The translations under genes were made by a program, and so were the position numbers. The notes beneath the pieces were generated by a model. The model did not search any database and had not been told where the DNA came from. It worked only from the letters and a program-made list of their open reading frames with translations. From 12-FULL-44-12b sp964348525 (GTDB lineage Bacteria > Patescibacteriota > Minisyncoccia > Phycocordibacterales > Zambryskibacteraceae), in the NCBI GenBank assembly GCA_964348525.1, contig CAYGCY010000002.1, positions 1-64,000 on the forward strand: a DNA stretch of 64,000 nucleotides, read 5' to 3'. The first letter of the stretch is position 1. Each line of letters starts with the position of its first letter. Shown here piece after piece: positions 23,792-33,164 of this stretch.

Positions 23792-25136
23792 TGTTTTGTG
23801 TGCCTGCCTGTGCAGAGAGTTCTTCCTGCAAAAGTTCTTCTGTGGTTTTATCGGCTATCACAACGTTGTCAGGAATAATGTCTTGGGCAATAAATTCCAC
23901 TTTTGTTTTTGTTGTATCCGGCTCCTTTTCTTTTTCTGCCTCTCGTATCTGTGCTTCTTTTTTTCTAGCTTCTTTCAAATTTTCTATCTTTTTGTTTCTC
24001 TTCCCATGTGTAACCGCAAGTCTTAAAAGTTCTTCGGCTATTTTTCCTGCTGCATTTGGATAGACAAGTTTTTTGGCAGATTCTTTCATTTTTAGAGCCA
24101 ATTCTTTGTCTTCAATTATCCTAGTCACTTCTTCTAAAAGTACATGAGGTTTTAAGTTTTTCTCCTCTAAAACAATACCTGCTCCAGCCTCTGCATAAGC
24201 ATAAGCATTTCTCATTTGATGATTGCCGTTTGACTCAGTTATTGGAACGATAATGGACGGCACTCCCCACCAAGCTATTTCAAAAAGTGTTGAGCCGGCT
24301 CTGGTAATGACAGCGTTTGCAACTCCGGCACACATTCTCAAAGATAGCGTGTTTAGGTAATCAAATGGCTTATATCTGTTTTTATGTGGGTTGTCTGAAA
24401 GCAGTGTATCTGCTGTGAGGGTTATATTTTTGTAGTGTTCTTTGCCGGTCTGGTGGATTACTTGGAATTTTTTAACTAATTCGGGCAATGCATCCATCAA
24501 GGTTTCGTTTATTTTTTGTGAACCCAAAGATCCGCCCAGAATTAGAATAACCGGAGTTACATCTTCGAGTTTCAGGTATTCCTTTGCACCCGTTGAAAGA
24601 GGGTCTCGCAATTCTTCTCTTACGGGGTGGCCTGTAACCACAATTCTCCCCTCTTCTAGAGCTTTCCCAAAATATTTTGAGGCTTGTGGATATGAAAGCG
24701 CAATTTTTTTTGCAAATTTACCTGCCCACAAATTTGTGCGACCTGGGACAGAATCTGATTCATGAATCATCACAGGAATTCCAAAAACTCTTGCGGCAAA
24801 TAGAGCGGGTACACTCCCATACCCACCCTTACCAAAAACCGCATCAGGAAAGATAGAATAAATTTTGAAAAGTGCTTTTATTAAACCTGCTATTGTTTTG
24901 AAAATATCAAAAAAATTGAGTAAAGAAAAATATCTGCGCATCTTCCCTGCTGTAATAGGTATGTACTCTATGTCATGCTCAAAAAGAACTCCGGAGTTGT
25001 AAGGATTGGGAGACATATAAAAGAGCTCAATTGTGACCAATTTGAGTTTTTTTGTTATTGCTCTTATAGATTGAGCAACTGCGACAATTGGATAAAAGTG
25101 TCCGCCTGTCCCTCCTCCTGTTAGTACTATACGCAT
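23775..25136 (-). CDS. murG: UDP-GlcNAc--lipid I transferase MurG with long charged C-terminal tail
   Basis: 453 residues against the usual ~360. The GT-B core is standard: 'TGGGTGGHFYPIVAVAQ' (~5-21), 'VFGKGGYGSVPALFAA', 'HESDSVPGRTN', 'GGSLGSQKINE' and 'ITRAGSTLFEIAWWGVPSI'. It makes lipid II on the inner membrane face. The last ~80 residues, from 'GKRNKKIENLKEARKKE', are a charged, probably disordered or coiled extension ending 'AGTQNNEQQY'. It is flanked by ftsW and gltX in a wall and division cluster. Confidence 0.94.
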   Translation of the reverse strand: MRIVLTGGGTGGHFYPIVAVAQSIRAITKKLKLVTIELFYMSPNPYNSGVLFEHDIEYIPITAGKMRRYFSLLNFFDIFKTIAGLIKALFKIYSIFPDAVFGKGGYGSVPALFAARVFGIPVMIHESDSVPGRTNLWAGKFAKKIALSYPQASKYFGKALEEGRIVVTGHPVREELRDPLSTGAKEYLKLEDVTPVILILGGSLGSQKINETLMDALPELVKKFQVIHQTGKEHYKNITLTADTLLSDNPHKNRYKPFDYLNTLSLRMCAGVANAVITRAGSTLFEIAWWGVPSIIVPITESNGNHQMRNAYAYAEAGAGIVLEEKNLKPHVLLEEVTRIIEDKELALKMKESAKKLVYPNAAGKIAEELLRLAVTHGKRNKKIENLKEARKKEAQIREAEKEKEPDTTKTKVEFIAQDIIPDNVVIADKTTEELLQEELSAQAGTQNNEQQY

Positions 25137-26264
25137 TTAAGCTATTTTTCTAGATACAGATAAAATTATTCCCATTTCTGCCATTACCACTAAAAGCGAG
25201 GATGCTCCGTGGCTCACAAAAGGCAGGGTGATGCCCGTGAGAGGCAGTACCCCAAGCATCGCACCTATATTTATGAATGCTTGAGATATAAGAAGTATAA
25301 CAATGCCGACCACAAGCAGTCTACCAAATGTGTCTCCTGTGTGCGCTGCCACTCTTAAGCCACGCATCGAAAACAGAGCAAATATAAGCACTATGGCGCT
25401 AGAACCAACAAAGCCGAATTCTTCAGCAGCAACGGCAAAGATGGAGTCACCTATTGGCTCCGGCAGGTATGTAAATTTTTGAATACTCCTACCAAAACCT
25501 CTTCCAGCAAAACCTCCTGACCCTATAGCAATAAGGGACTGCCTTGCTTGAAACCCTGAGCTTAATGATTTTTCATTCGGATTAAAAAAGGTATTTATTC
25601 TTTCACGCACATAAGGTCTGGTAAAGGCAAGAGCCGATATTGTAATGAGCCCAATTAAACCAAGAACCAAGATTTCACGCACCCTACCACCGGCAGCGAA
25701 GTAAATAGCTATGCAAGCTAGTGCGGTCACCAAAAAATTATCTGTGTCAGGCTGTAAAAGCAAAACCACACCAACAACCCCTATAACCAACATCAAAGGG
25801 ATGGTCCCCATTCTAAAAGTTTGAGCAGAGCCTTTTTTTACTGAATACCAAGCAGCCAAAAAAATAACGGCAGCGAGTTTTAAAAGTTCAGACGGCTGAA
25901 ATGTAAAGGAACCCAAAGAAATCCATCTCACGGCGCCTCCATGTGCAAACCCGAGTCCTGGAACAAACACTAGAAGAGTGAGAACGATGCTTAATAAAAT
26001 AATCGGCCAAGCGTATTTCTTAAACACATGGTAATCCATTCTTGATATAAAAATACAAGCTAGTGTTCCTAAAAATAATCCAAAGAAAGTCTGCGTGAAT
26101 GCTATGTTTGAAAATTGATTTCCATCTTTGGCGAGAAGCCCGAGGGATGCGGAATTAAAAATAATGAAGCCACAAATTACCAGAATACCTAAAAGAGTGG
26201 CTAGATATTTATCTACAGGCCTTCTTTTGGCGTTAGAAAACATTGCCTTAACCCGCCAGAGCAA
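25137..26264 (-). CDS. ftsW: Lipid II polymerase / cell-division protein FtsW (SEDS family)
   Basis: 375 residues with about ten membrane helices. SEDS signatures: 'GRGFGRSIQKFTYLPEP', 'DSIFAVAAEEFGFVGS' and 'LTGITLPFVSHGASSL'. With a class B penicillin-binding protein it polymerises septal peptidoglycan. It overlaps the mraY gene (17 nt) and is directly followed by murG, the usual division-wall order. RodA cannot be fully excluded, but the context favours FtsW. Confidence 0.92.
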   Translation of the reverse strand: MLWRVKAMFSNAKRRPVDKYLATLLGILVICGFIIFNSASLGLLAKDGNQFSNIAFTQTFFGLFLGTLACIFISRMDYHVFKKYAWPIILLSIVLTLLVFVPGLGFAHGGAVRWISLGSFTFQPSELLKLAAVIFLAAWYSVKKGSAQTFRMGTIPLMLVIGVVGVVLLLQPDTDNFLVTALACIAIYFAAGGRVREILVLGLIGLITISALAFTRPYVRERINTFFNPNEKSLSSGFQARQSLIAIGSGGFAGRGFGRSIQKFTYLPEPIGDSIFAVAAEEFGFVGSSAIVLIFALFSMRGLRVAAHTGDTFGRLLVVGIVILLISQAFINIGAMLGVLPLTGITLPFVSHGASSLLVVMAEMGIILSVSRKIA

Positions 26265-27318
26265 TAACTACTCCTAAAATTGCAGACACTATTCCTACGA
26301 CCCAGTAGCGCATTGTCACCTTGTATGCTGGCCAACCTATAGCTTGAAAATGGTGGTGGATAGGTGCAACTAAAAATACTTTTTTACCTCTAAACTTTTT
26401 AGAAAGTACCTGAATAATGTTCGAAGCTACTGTTATAACCAGTGGTAACCCAACTATAGGCAGTACAAAAATTCCATAACCACCGCTTATCTTGTCTGTC
26501 ATAAAAGCAACAATTGCGAGAGCCACTGTAAGGCCCATGGTGCCGGTTTCTGACATATAAAATCTTGCTGGAGGAATATTAAACCAGAGAAATGCCAGAA
26601 TCCCACCGACAACTGCGAGACAAAATGCTGACAAATTTATTTGTTGCTGATAAAACGCAATACCTGCATATGCAGAAAAGACTGTAGCAAATATTCCGCC
26701 AGACAAACCGTCTATGCCGTCTATCACGCCACTTGCATAAATTGCGAGAACCACAGCTATAAAAAAGGGAACGAAGAAAATGCCTAAAGGCAATTCCCCT
26801 CCCCATGGCAAACCTATACCACTCACTCCGAGTTTGAAATAAAACCAAGAGCCGGCCGTGAGCCCAATTAAAGACACTATAGTTAATCTCTTTTTGAGAG
26901 ACAGCCCACCAGCCATGTAATCTCCAGTTCCTCTAGTTTCTAAATAATCATCAAACAAGCCCACTATGCCTCCCAATACCAATGCGAACAAAGGAAGCCA
27001 AGTCTGGTTTCGACTCAAAAAATCAAGCTTGGTCAAAAGATCAGCATCCAAAAATTGAGAAACTAAAGATATTGCCAGTATAGAAATAGCTGTAGATACC
27101 CATATTATTATTCCGCCCATTCTTGGTGTCTTTTTTGATTCGTCTGAATGGAGTTTATTTGAAATGGGAGTGGCAGAGCCGTCTACCGCAACACTCACAC
27201 TTCTTTTTTTCCACAGCTCATGTTTGTAAAGAAAATTTGAAACTATAGGAGTAATAGCTACCCCAACAATAAATGAGAAAACGGCTGGTAGAAAAACTTT
27301 TACTATGTCTTCAATCAT
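26248..27318 (-). CDS. mraY: Phospho-MurNAc-pentapeptide transferase MraY
   Basis: 356 residues, about ten membrane helices. Motifs: 'TPRMGGIIIWVST', 'GLFDDYLETRG' (DDD-type magnesium site), 'GVIDGIDGLSGG' and 'APIHHHFQAIGWP'. It makes lipid I. TAAAAT ends 7 nt before the ATG, so a leaderless transcript can start here inside the long minus-strand block. Confidence 0.96.
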   Translation of the reverse strand: MIEDIVKVFLPAVFSFIVGVAITPIVSNFLYKHELWKKRSVSVAVDGSATPISNKLHSDESKKTPRMGGIIIWVSTAISILAISLVSQFLDADLLTKLDFLSRNQTWLPLFALVLGGIVGLFDDYLETRGTGDYMAGGLSLKKRLTIVSLIGLTAGSWFYFKLGVSGIGLPWGGELPLGIFFVPFFIAVVLAIYASGVIDGIDGLSGGIFATVFSAYAGIAFYQQQINLSAFCLAVVGGILAFLWFNIPPARFYMSETGTMGLTVALAIVAFMTDKISGGYGIFVLPIVGLPLVITVASNIIQVLSKKFRGKKVFLVAPIHHHFQAIGWPAYKVTMRYWVVGIVSAILGVVIALAG

Positions 27319-27337
27319 TTTTTATATTTTAGCACGC

Positions 27338-28276
27338 CTACTTTGCTTCTGTATTTTGAGCAATAGTGGCCTGTATCAACTTTTTTATATCCTCAAACCT
27401 ACCCTCTTCCGAAGACCCCAAAACCACAACCGCATAAGGGTTCCCCAGTCCAGCATCAAAAGCTATTGCCAAATTACCGCCAGATAAATCAGTAAATCCT
27501 GTTTTGCCCCCTATGAGGCCGGGGATGAAAGCTAAAGCATCATTTGTGTTTTTTGCACTATGCTTTAATTTATTTTCCGATTCTATTGTTATGTTTTGAT
27601 ACCTTGTGGCAGATATCATTTTAGGGTCATTCACGACTATGTAAGAGAGCAGTTTGGCAATATCTAATGCAGAGCCGTAAGCCCCAGCATTTATTTCACT
27701 TCCATCAAGGCCTGTGGGATTTTCAAAAAGAAGGCCTTTCAGTCCAATAGCCCGTGCTAGGTTATTCATATTTTCCGGAAATGTCTCTGGTGGAGTAAGC
27801 TTTGCTGCGCCAAGAGCTGCAAGTGCCTCTGAACCGTCGTTTGAGGAGCTCGTGAGAACTAGATCTATAAGGTGCCCCAAATTAAACCTTTCCCCTGGTC
27901 TCAAGCCCGAATCCCCCTGAGACCTGAGATCACTTCTACTTATAATTACCTGCTCGTTGTCTCCTTTGGTGAGTCTTTTTGTGGCAAGGGCCGTCATTAG
28001 TTTTGTAATAGAAGCTAGCGGTCTAAGCGCAAGTTCATCTTTTGCGTAAATAATTTTGCCTGTTTTTATTTCATAAACCACTGCCGAAGAGGCTTCCAAA
28101 TTTACATTTTCAAAATAGTTTATCTTTTGTTCAGGTATCTTTTTTTTCTGGGCATTTTGCGAAATAAAAGAACTTCCGATAAGTAGCAAAAACAAAAAGA
28201 TTATCGTGCCAAGCGTATAAAATAATCTCGATTCATCCAAAATCTCTATATTGTGATAAGTTTTGTCGTTATTCAT
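27338..28276 (-). CDS. D-alanyl-D-alanine carboxypeptidase (S11, PBP5-like)
   Basis: 312 residues. One N-terminal membrane helix (~20-39) and a penicillin-binding S11 domain with SxxK in 'LASITKLMTAL', SxN in 'TSSSNDGSEAL' and KTG in 'IGGKTGFTDLS'. It trims the terminal D-Ala of peptidoglycan stems. It is anchored at the N-terminus and lacks the C-terminal amphipathic anchor of PBP5. It overlaps scpB by 8 nt, linking wall and chromosome genes in one transcript. Confidence 0.92.
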   Translation of the reverse strand: MNNDKTYHNIEILDESRLFYTLGTIIFLFLLLIGSSFISQNAQKKKIPEQKINYFENVNLEASSAVVYEIKTGKIIYAKDELALRPLASITKLMTALATKRLTKGDNEQVIISRSDLRSQGDSGLRPGERFNLGHLIDLVLTSSSNDGSEALAALGAAKLTPPETFPENMNNLARAIGLKGLLFENPTGLDGSEINAGAYGSALDIAKLLSYIVVNDPKMISATRYQNITIESENKLKHSAKNTNDALAFIPGLIGGKTGFTDLSGGNLAIAFDAGLGNPYAVVVLGSSEEGRFEDIKKLIQATIAQNTEAK

Positions 28277-28850
28277 TCTGGTTTATTACTGCAGTATCTT
28301 CTTCCTGCAAAATATCTGCGAGGCGATTATTTAGGTCCGTTGTAAGAGCCCCGTATTCAGGCAGTTCACTCGCACTTTTTATACCAAGAAGTCCTAAAAG
28401 TTCTAGGGTGGCCTTATATACATACCCGCCTCGCGTCGACTCGGGCCCCTCTCCCCCTCTTTCCATTCTTTCTATCAAGCCCCTAGAAACGAGAGACCTT
28501 AAAATATATTGGGACTGAACTCCTCGTATGAAATCTATTTCTCTTCGAGATACCGGTCCTTTATAAAGCACTATGGTAAGAGTTTCAAGGGAGGCCCTCC
28601 CAAGCTCTTTTTCAAGCTCCTCTTTTCTCATTGCTTCTATAAGAGGAGACACCTCGCTTGAAGTCATAAAAGAAAGCAGACTGCCGTCATCAACCACCAC
28701 CACTCCCCCCTTCCACTTTTCTTTTAGTAGACCAATCGTATCTTCTAATTCTTTTGGTGATATTTTTAATACGGATTGAAGTTCTGCTCGTTCTACCGGC
28801 TCCGCTTTATAAAATAATATTGCTTCTATTTTTTGTAAGGTCTCATCCAT
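28269..28850 (-). CDS. scpB: Segregation and condensation protein B
   Basis: 193 residues with two winged-helix domains: 'QKIEAILFYKAEPVERAEL' and 'LETLTIVLYKGPVSRREID' followed by 'GVQSQYILRSLVSRGLIE'. It forms the SMC-ScpAB condensin with ScpA. The start overlaps the end of scpA by 8 nt. Confidence 0.94.
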   Translation of the reverse strand: MDETLQKIEAILFYKAEPVERAELQSVLKISPKELEDTIGLLKEKWKGGVVVVDDGSLLSFMTSSEVSPLIEAMRKEELEKELGRASLETLTIVLYKGPVSRREIDFIRGVQSQYILRSLVSRGLIERMERGGEGPESTRGGYVYKATLELLGLLGIKSASELPEYGALTTDLNNRLADILQEEDTAVINQNE

Positions 28851-29613
28851 ATGTTGGTGTTGAAATACTCTTCGACTCTAGCAATATATCAGTCGAATGG
28901 CTTTCTTGCATAGCCTCAACCACCCCTCTTTTTACTAGTTCTAGAAGTGCCAAGAAAGTTACTATCAAGTTTTTCTTTTCCTCCTTTGGAATTTGATATT
29001 TATGTCCCTGCATTTTTCCTCCGTAATCTTTAGTTAGAGAACCAAAAGATGAATTTATGGCTTTTGTCAGGCGATCACCCAAGCTCACTATCATTTGTTC
29101 CAAAGAAATCACTTTTGCAATACTTGCCTTCTCACGCTTTTCTAATTTTGGGATAAGGTTTACGACATTTACAAAAGTTTTGTGCAGATTCTCTATAGAA
29201 ATGTTTTTAGAAGGAGCAAAAACTATTCTGTCGTCTTTTTTTTGTATTGGAAAAAATTCTTGCGATTTACCAAATCTTTCTTTTATGTACCCCTCAAGCT
29301 CCCTCACTTTCGCGTACAAAGCAAGCCTTTTTTCAAGCTCTTTAGCGTCTGCCTCCTCTTCACCGGTCAAAACAAGCCCCGGCAGAAGTGATTTTGATTT
29401 TATCAAAAGCAAGGTGGATGCTATCGAAAGAAATTGAGCTACTTCTCCTAAGGGGAAATTTGTCTGTTTTTCTATAAAAGCTATGAAATCATCAGCTACT
29501 TTCGCAAGCGAAATATCGTGAACCAAAAGCTTTCTTTTTTCAATCAGCTCATAGAGAAGCTCTATAGGGCCTTTAAAATTATGTTCTTCTACTTCTAGTA
29601 CAAAATCTCCCAT
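28843..29613 (-). CDS. scpA: Segregation and condensation protein A
   Basis: 256 residues, kleisin of the bacterial condensin. The N-terminal SMC-neck part is seen in 'FKGPIELLYELIEKRKL' and 'FPLGEVAQFLSIASTLLLIK', and the C-terminal winged helix in 'KKNLIVTFLALLELVKRGVV'. It lies 6 nt after aspS and overlaps scpB. Confidence 0.94.
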   Translation of the reverse strand: MGDFVLEVEEHNFKGPIELLYELIEKRKLLVHDISLAKVADDFIAFIEKQTNFPLGEVAQFLSIASTLLLIKSKSLLPGLVLTGEEEADAKELEKRLALYAKVRELEGYIKERFGKSQEFFPIQKKDDRIVFAPSKNISIENLHKTFVNVVNLIPKLEKREKASIAKVISLEQMIVSLGDRLTKAINSSFGSLTKDYGGKMQGHKYQIPKEEKKNLIVTFLALLELVKRGVVEAMQESHSTDILLESKSISTPTYG

Positions 29614-29619
29614 TTCAAA

Positions 29620-31032
29620 TTATTGTACTTTCTTAATTTTAAGTTCGTCCAGCTGTTTCTGTGGAATTTCTGATGGAGAATTCATCATTAAATCCCTCCC
29701 TTCTCCATTCTTTGGAAAGGCCATTACTTCTCTGATGTTCGGCTCATTTTCAAGAAGCATTACCAAACGATCAAGTCCCCAAGCAATCCCACCATGAGGT
29801 GGGGTGCCCGAACGAAACGCTTCGAGCATGTAGAAAAGATTTTTCTCCGCTTCTTCTTTGGGAACACCCATGATTTCATACACCGCAAGTAACGCCTCTG
29901 GTTTATGGTTTCTTATGCTCCCTCCTCCTATTTCATAGCCATTCAGTATGATGTCGTATTGGTTGGTTAAGATGTTCGCTATGTTTTTTTTGTTTAATAA
30001 ATCGTCAGCGTACTCTGGTTGTGCACCTGAAAAAGGATTGTGAGTAAACGTCCAGTCCCCAGTAGCATTTGGGTTGTCGGATTTGTCTGTTTTCTCAAAA
30101 AATGGGAAATCTATCACCCAACAAAAGGCTAATGAGTTTGGATTATTTTTGTCTTCTCTCAAGTCTGGCCTGTCAGTACCATATTTTTCTAGAGCCTCTT
30201 TATAAGAGATTCTAGGAAAAGGAACCTGCTCGATCTTTTTTTCTGGATAGAGTAGAGAAACCAAAGCGATCAGAAGTTTTTCGTTGAGCTCCATCACATC
30301 TTCTCTTTCAACAAAACTCATTTCTAAATCAAGTTGTGTAAATTCTGGCTGTCTGTCACCGCGTAAATCTTCGTCACGAAAACATTTTGCCATTTGAAAA
30401 TATCTTTCCATTCCAGATGACATTAGTAACTGTTTATATTGCTGTGGCGCTTGTGGTAAAGCGTAAAATTTACCTAAATCAAGTCTAGAAGGAACGATAA
30501 AATCTCGCGCGCCTTCAGCGGTTGATTTTGAAAGTATGGGAGTTTCTATTTCAATAAAATCTTCTTTGTCTAAATAATCGCGGATAAACTTGATTATTTT
30601 ATGTCTGTTCCTAATGTTTTTCTGCATTCTGGAACGGCGCAAATCTATATATCTGTATTTAAGTCGAGCTTCCTCGCCAATTTCTTTGCCATCTGAATCT
30701 GTGTCTATAGGCGGAGTTTCAGCTTTGTTTAGAACATTTATGCTTGTGATTTCTAGTTCTATGTCTCCATTCTCATCACCTTCTTTCACATTTTTTTCAG
30801 GTCTTTTGTGAAGAATACCTTTCGCCTCAATTACCCATTCAGTTCTTAATTCCTTGGCAACAGACATTACTTCCTCGTGATTTGGTAAAGCAACGGCTTG
30901 GATTTTTCCACTTCTGTCTCTAATATCAAGGAAAATAAGTTTCCCCTGATCGCGTCTCACATCTACCCAGCCAGAGACTGAAACTTCATGTTCAACGGAT
31001 GCGTGTAAATCTTTTATAAGAGTCCTTTTCAT
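29620..31032 (-). CDS. aspS: Aspartyl-tRNA synthetase lacking the GAD insertion
   Basis: 470 residues, class II. OB-fold anticodon domain at the N-terminus ('VSGWVDVRRDQGKLIFLDIR'), motif 2 'FRDEDLRGDRQPEFTQLD', 'GYEIGGGSIRN' and motif 3 'GIAWGLDRLVM'. Bacterial-type AspRS is normally about 590 residues because of a ~115-residue GAD insertion; here 'YGTDRPDLR' is followed almost at once by 'FCWVIDFPFFE', so the insertion is gone. Lies 1 nt after trpS. Confidence 0.94.
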   Translation of the reverse strand: MKRTLIKDLHASVEHEVSVSGWVDVRRDQGKLIFLDIRDRSGKIQAVALPNHEEVMSVAKELRTEWVIEAKGILHKRPEKNVKEGDENGDIELEITSINVLNKAETPPIDTDSDGKEIGEEARLKYRYIDLRRSRMQKNIRNRHKIIKFIRDYLDKEDFIEIETPILSKSTAEGARDFIVPSRLDLGKFYALPQAPQQYKQLLMSSGMERYFQMAKCFRDEDLRGDRQPEFTQLDLEMSFVEREDVMELNEKLLIALVSLLYPEKKIEQVPFPRISYKEALEKYGTDRPDLREDKNNPNSLAFCWVIDFPFFEKTDKSDNPNATGDWTFTHNPFSGAQPEYADDLLNKKNIANILTNQYDIILNGYEIGGGSIRNHKPEALLAVYEIMGVPKEEAEKNLFYMLEAFRSGTPPHGGIAWGLDRLVMLLENEPNIREVMAFPKNGEGRDLMMNSPSEIPQKQLDELKIKKVQ

Positions 31033-31033
31033 A

Positions 31034-32014
31034 TTATTCGTTGTGTATTAAACCCACTTTTTCTCTGACCTCTTTCATTTTTTCATGTACGATTTGCCTC
31101 ATGCTCTTTCCTCCCCGCTCAAGAATTTTTTGTACTTCTTCGGGTTTATTTTCCCATTCCGTTCTTTTTGCTCGCATAGGTTCTATAAACTTTTTGAGGC
31201 TATCTATTAGTATCTCTTTTGATTCTTTATAGCCAATTTTCCCTTCTTCGTATCTTGCCCTCAAATCTTCAGCCAAAGATGCATCGCTTACTAATGTATG
31301 AAGCATAAAAACAGTGTCTTTTTCCGGATCTTTAGGCTCATCTACCCCTTTTGAATCTGTGGTGATACTCATGACTGCTTTTTCTATTTCTGCATCTGTT
31401 GCAAAAAGAGGGATGACATTGTTATAGCTTTTACTCATTTTCTGGCCATCTGTACCCAAAATGGTTTGCACAGACTCAATAACAAGTGGCTCTGGTCTTG
31501 CAAAAGTTTCTCCAAACAAGTTGTTGAATTTTTCTGCCACATCCTGTGCGATTTCCACGTGCTGTTTTTGGTCCTTACCTACAGGCACCACTACTGCGTC
31601 GTGTACCAAAATGTCTGCCGCCATAAGGAGCGGGTAGTTGAAGGTACCAACATTTACTTCTTTTCTTTTTGCTTCAGCGTCTTTGAATGCGTGGGCGCGC
31701 GAAAGATATGGCATTGTAATAAGGCACTCAAATATCCATGCAAGTTCTGTTACGTGAGGAATATCTGATTGTAAAAAAATAGCTACCTTTTCAGGATCAA
31801 GTCCGGCCCCTAGATAATCAAGTACCAAATCATGGGTTTGCGACGCAAGTTTTTTTGGGTCATGAGTAGTGGTAAGAGCGTGCATGTTAGCTACAAAGAA
31901 CCTGCACTCGTATTCATTTTGAAGGTTAATAAACTGCTTTAGGGCGCCGAAATAATTACCTATATGCAATCTACCTGATGGTTGCATCCCAGAAACTAAA
32001 ATTCCTTTAGACAT
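31034..32014 (-). CDS. trpS: Tryptophanyl-tRNA synthetase
   Basis: 326 residues, class I. 'GMQPSGRLHIGNYFGALKQF' carries the HIGH motif (~9-28) and 'GTDGQKMSKSYNN' the KMSKS loop. TATAAT ends 6 nt before the ATG, so this gene has its own leaderless promoter although it lies 29 nt downstream of dnaJ on the same strand. Confidence 0.96.
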   Translation of the reverse strand: MSKGILVSGMQPSGRLHIGNYFGALKQFINLQNEYECRFFVANMHALTTTHDPKKLASQTHDLVLDYLGAGLDPEKVAIFLQSDIPHVTELAWIFECLITMPYLSRAHAFKDAEAKRKEVNVGTFNYPLLMAADILVHDAVVVPVGKDQKQHVEIAQDVAEKFNNLFGETFARPEPLVIESVQTILGTDGQKMSKSYNNVIPLFATDAEIEKAVMSITTDSKGVDEPKDPEKDTVFMLHTLVSDASLAEDLRARYEEGKIGYKESKEILIDSLKKFIEPMRAKRTEWENKPEEVQKILERGGKSMRQIVHEKMKEVREKVGLIHNE

Positions 32015-32043
32015 AGAAGGATTATAACAAAATTATCCTATCC

Positions 32044-33138
32044 CTATAACCCCTCTTTCTTCAGTTCCTCTATATGTTTTTTAGCGTCCTTTGATAACTT
32101 TTTAGGCATCTCTATTTTTACTCGAAGTAAGATGTCTCCCCTTTTGCCTCTTACATTAACGCCTCTTTCCTTTATTCGAATGACGTCACCAAATTTTATT
32201 CCTTCAGGAATTACTACCTTCTCCATTCCATCTAAAGTTTGAAAATTTATTTCTGCACCCAAAAGCGCATCGCTCAACTTTACAGAAAAATCTGCTAGAA
32301 GATTTGCACCATTTTTAGTAAAAACTGGATGAGTGTCCACTTTGACTCCAACATACAAATCTCCCTGCTCCCCTCCCCGTACAGCTTCGCCCATTTTTGA
32401 AAGTCTCAACACTTCTCCATCACTTATTCCAGCAGGAATTTTTATATTTATTATTTCGTCTTTAGCGAAAACTCCTTTGCCTTTGCAATGGGGGCAGGTT
32501 TTCTCTGGAATTTCACCCGAGCCAGCACATACCGTGCAAATCCGCTCTGTTGCTATTGAACCCAAAATTGACCTGCGCACTTCTCTTACACTTCCTTTTC
32601 CTTTACATGTATCACAAGTTTTAAATTTGGAACCAGACTCCGCAGTACTGCCATTACATTTTTCGCAGACAACATAATGATTAAGTCTTACTTTTCTCTC
32701 TGAGCCAAATACTGATTCTTCAAACGGAATTCTGATTTCTACATGAATATCCGCCCCGCGTGACTCTTTTTTATTTCTAAAACCTCCGCCAAAAATATCG
32801 CCAAAAATATCACCCAAATCAAACTCCATACCACCCTGATTAAAGTTAAATCCTCCTTGTCCAAATTGTTGTGCAAATTGAGAAAAATCAAAACCCTGAG
32901 CCCCATTAAACCCATTGAAACCTCCATTAAATGCCCCACTGCCCATCATGTCGTATTGAGCTCGCTTGTTATCATCTGAGAGCACCGAATATGCCTCGTT
33001 TAGCTCTTTGAATTTGTCAGCGTTGCCAGTTTTTTTATCTGGATGGTATTCATGCGCGAGTTTTCTAAACGCCTTTTTAATATCGTCTTTGGTAGATTTT
33101 TTATCTACACCCAATATCTTGTAATAATCTTTAGACAT
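32044..33138 (-). CDS. dnaJ: Chaperone protein DnaJ
   Basis: 364 residues: J domain with HPD ('HEYHPDKKTG', ~30-39), a Gly/Phe/Asn-rich linker (~65-110), four zinc repeats ('CEKCNGST', 'CDTCKGKG', 'CTVCAGSG', 'CPHCKGKG') and the C-terminal substrate domains. Full-length type I DnaJ. It follows dnaK by 26 nt in the grpE-dnaK-dnaJ cluster. Confidence 0.97.
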   Translation of the reverse strand: MSKDYYKILGVDKKSTKDDIKKAFRKLAHEYHPDKKTGNADKFKELNEAYSVLSDDNKRAQYDMMGSGAFNGGFNGFNGAQGFDFSQFAQQFGQGGFNFNQGGMEFDLGDIFGDIFGGGFRNKKESRGADIHVEIRIPFEESVFGSERKVRLNHYVVCEKCNGSTAESGSKFKTCDTCKGKGSVREVRRSILGSIATERICTVCAGSGEIPEKTCPHCKGKGVFAKDEIINIKIPAGISDGEVLRLSKMGEAVRGGEQGDLYVGVKVDTHPVFTKNGANLLADFSVKLSDALLGAEINFQTLDGMEKVVIPEGIKFGDVIRIKERGVNVRGKRGDILLRVKIEMPKKLSKDAKKHIEELKKEGL

Positions 33139-33164
33139 ATTTTAGAAATTTAGAAACAAATAAA

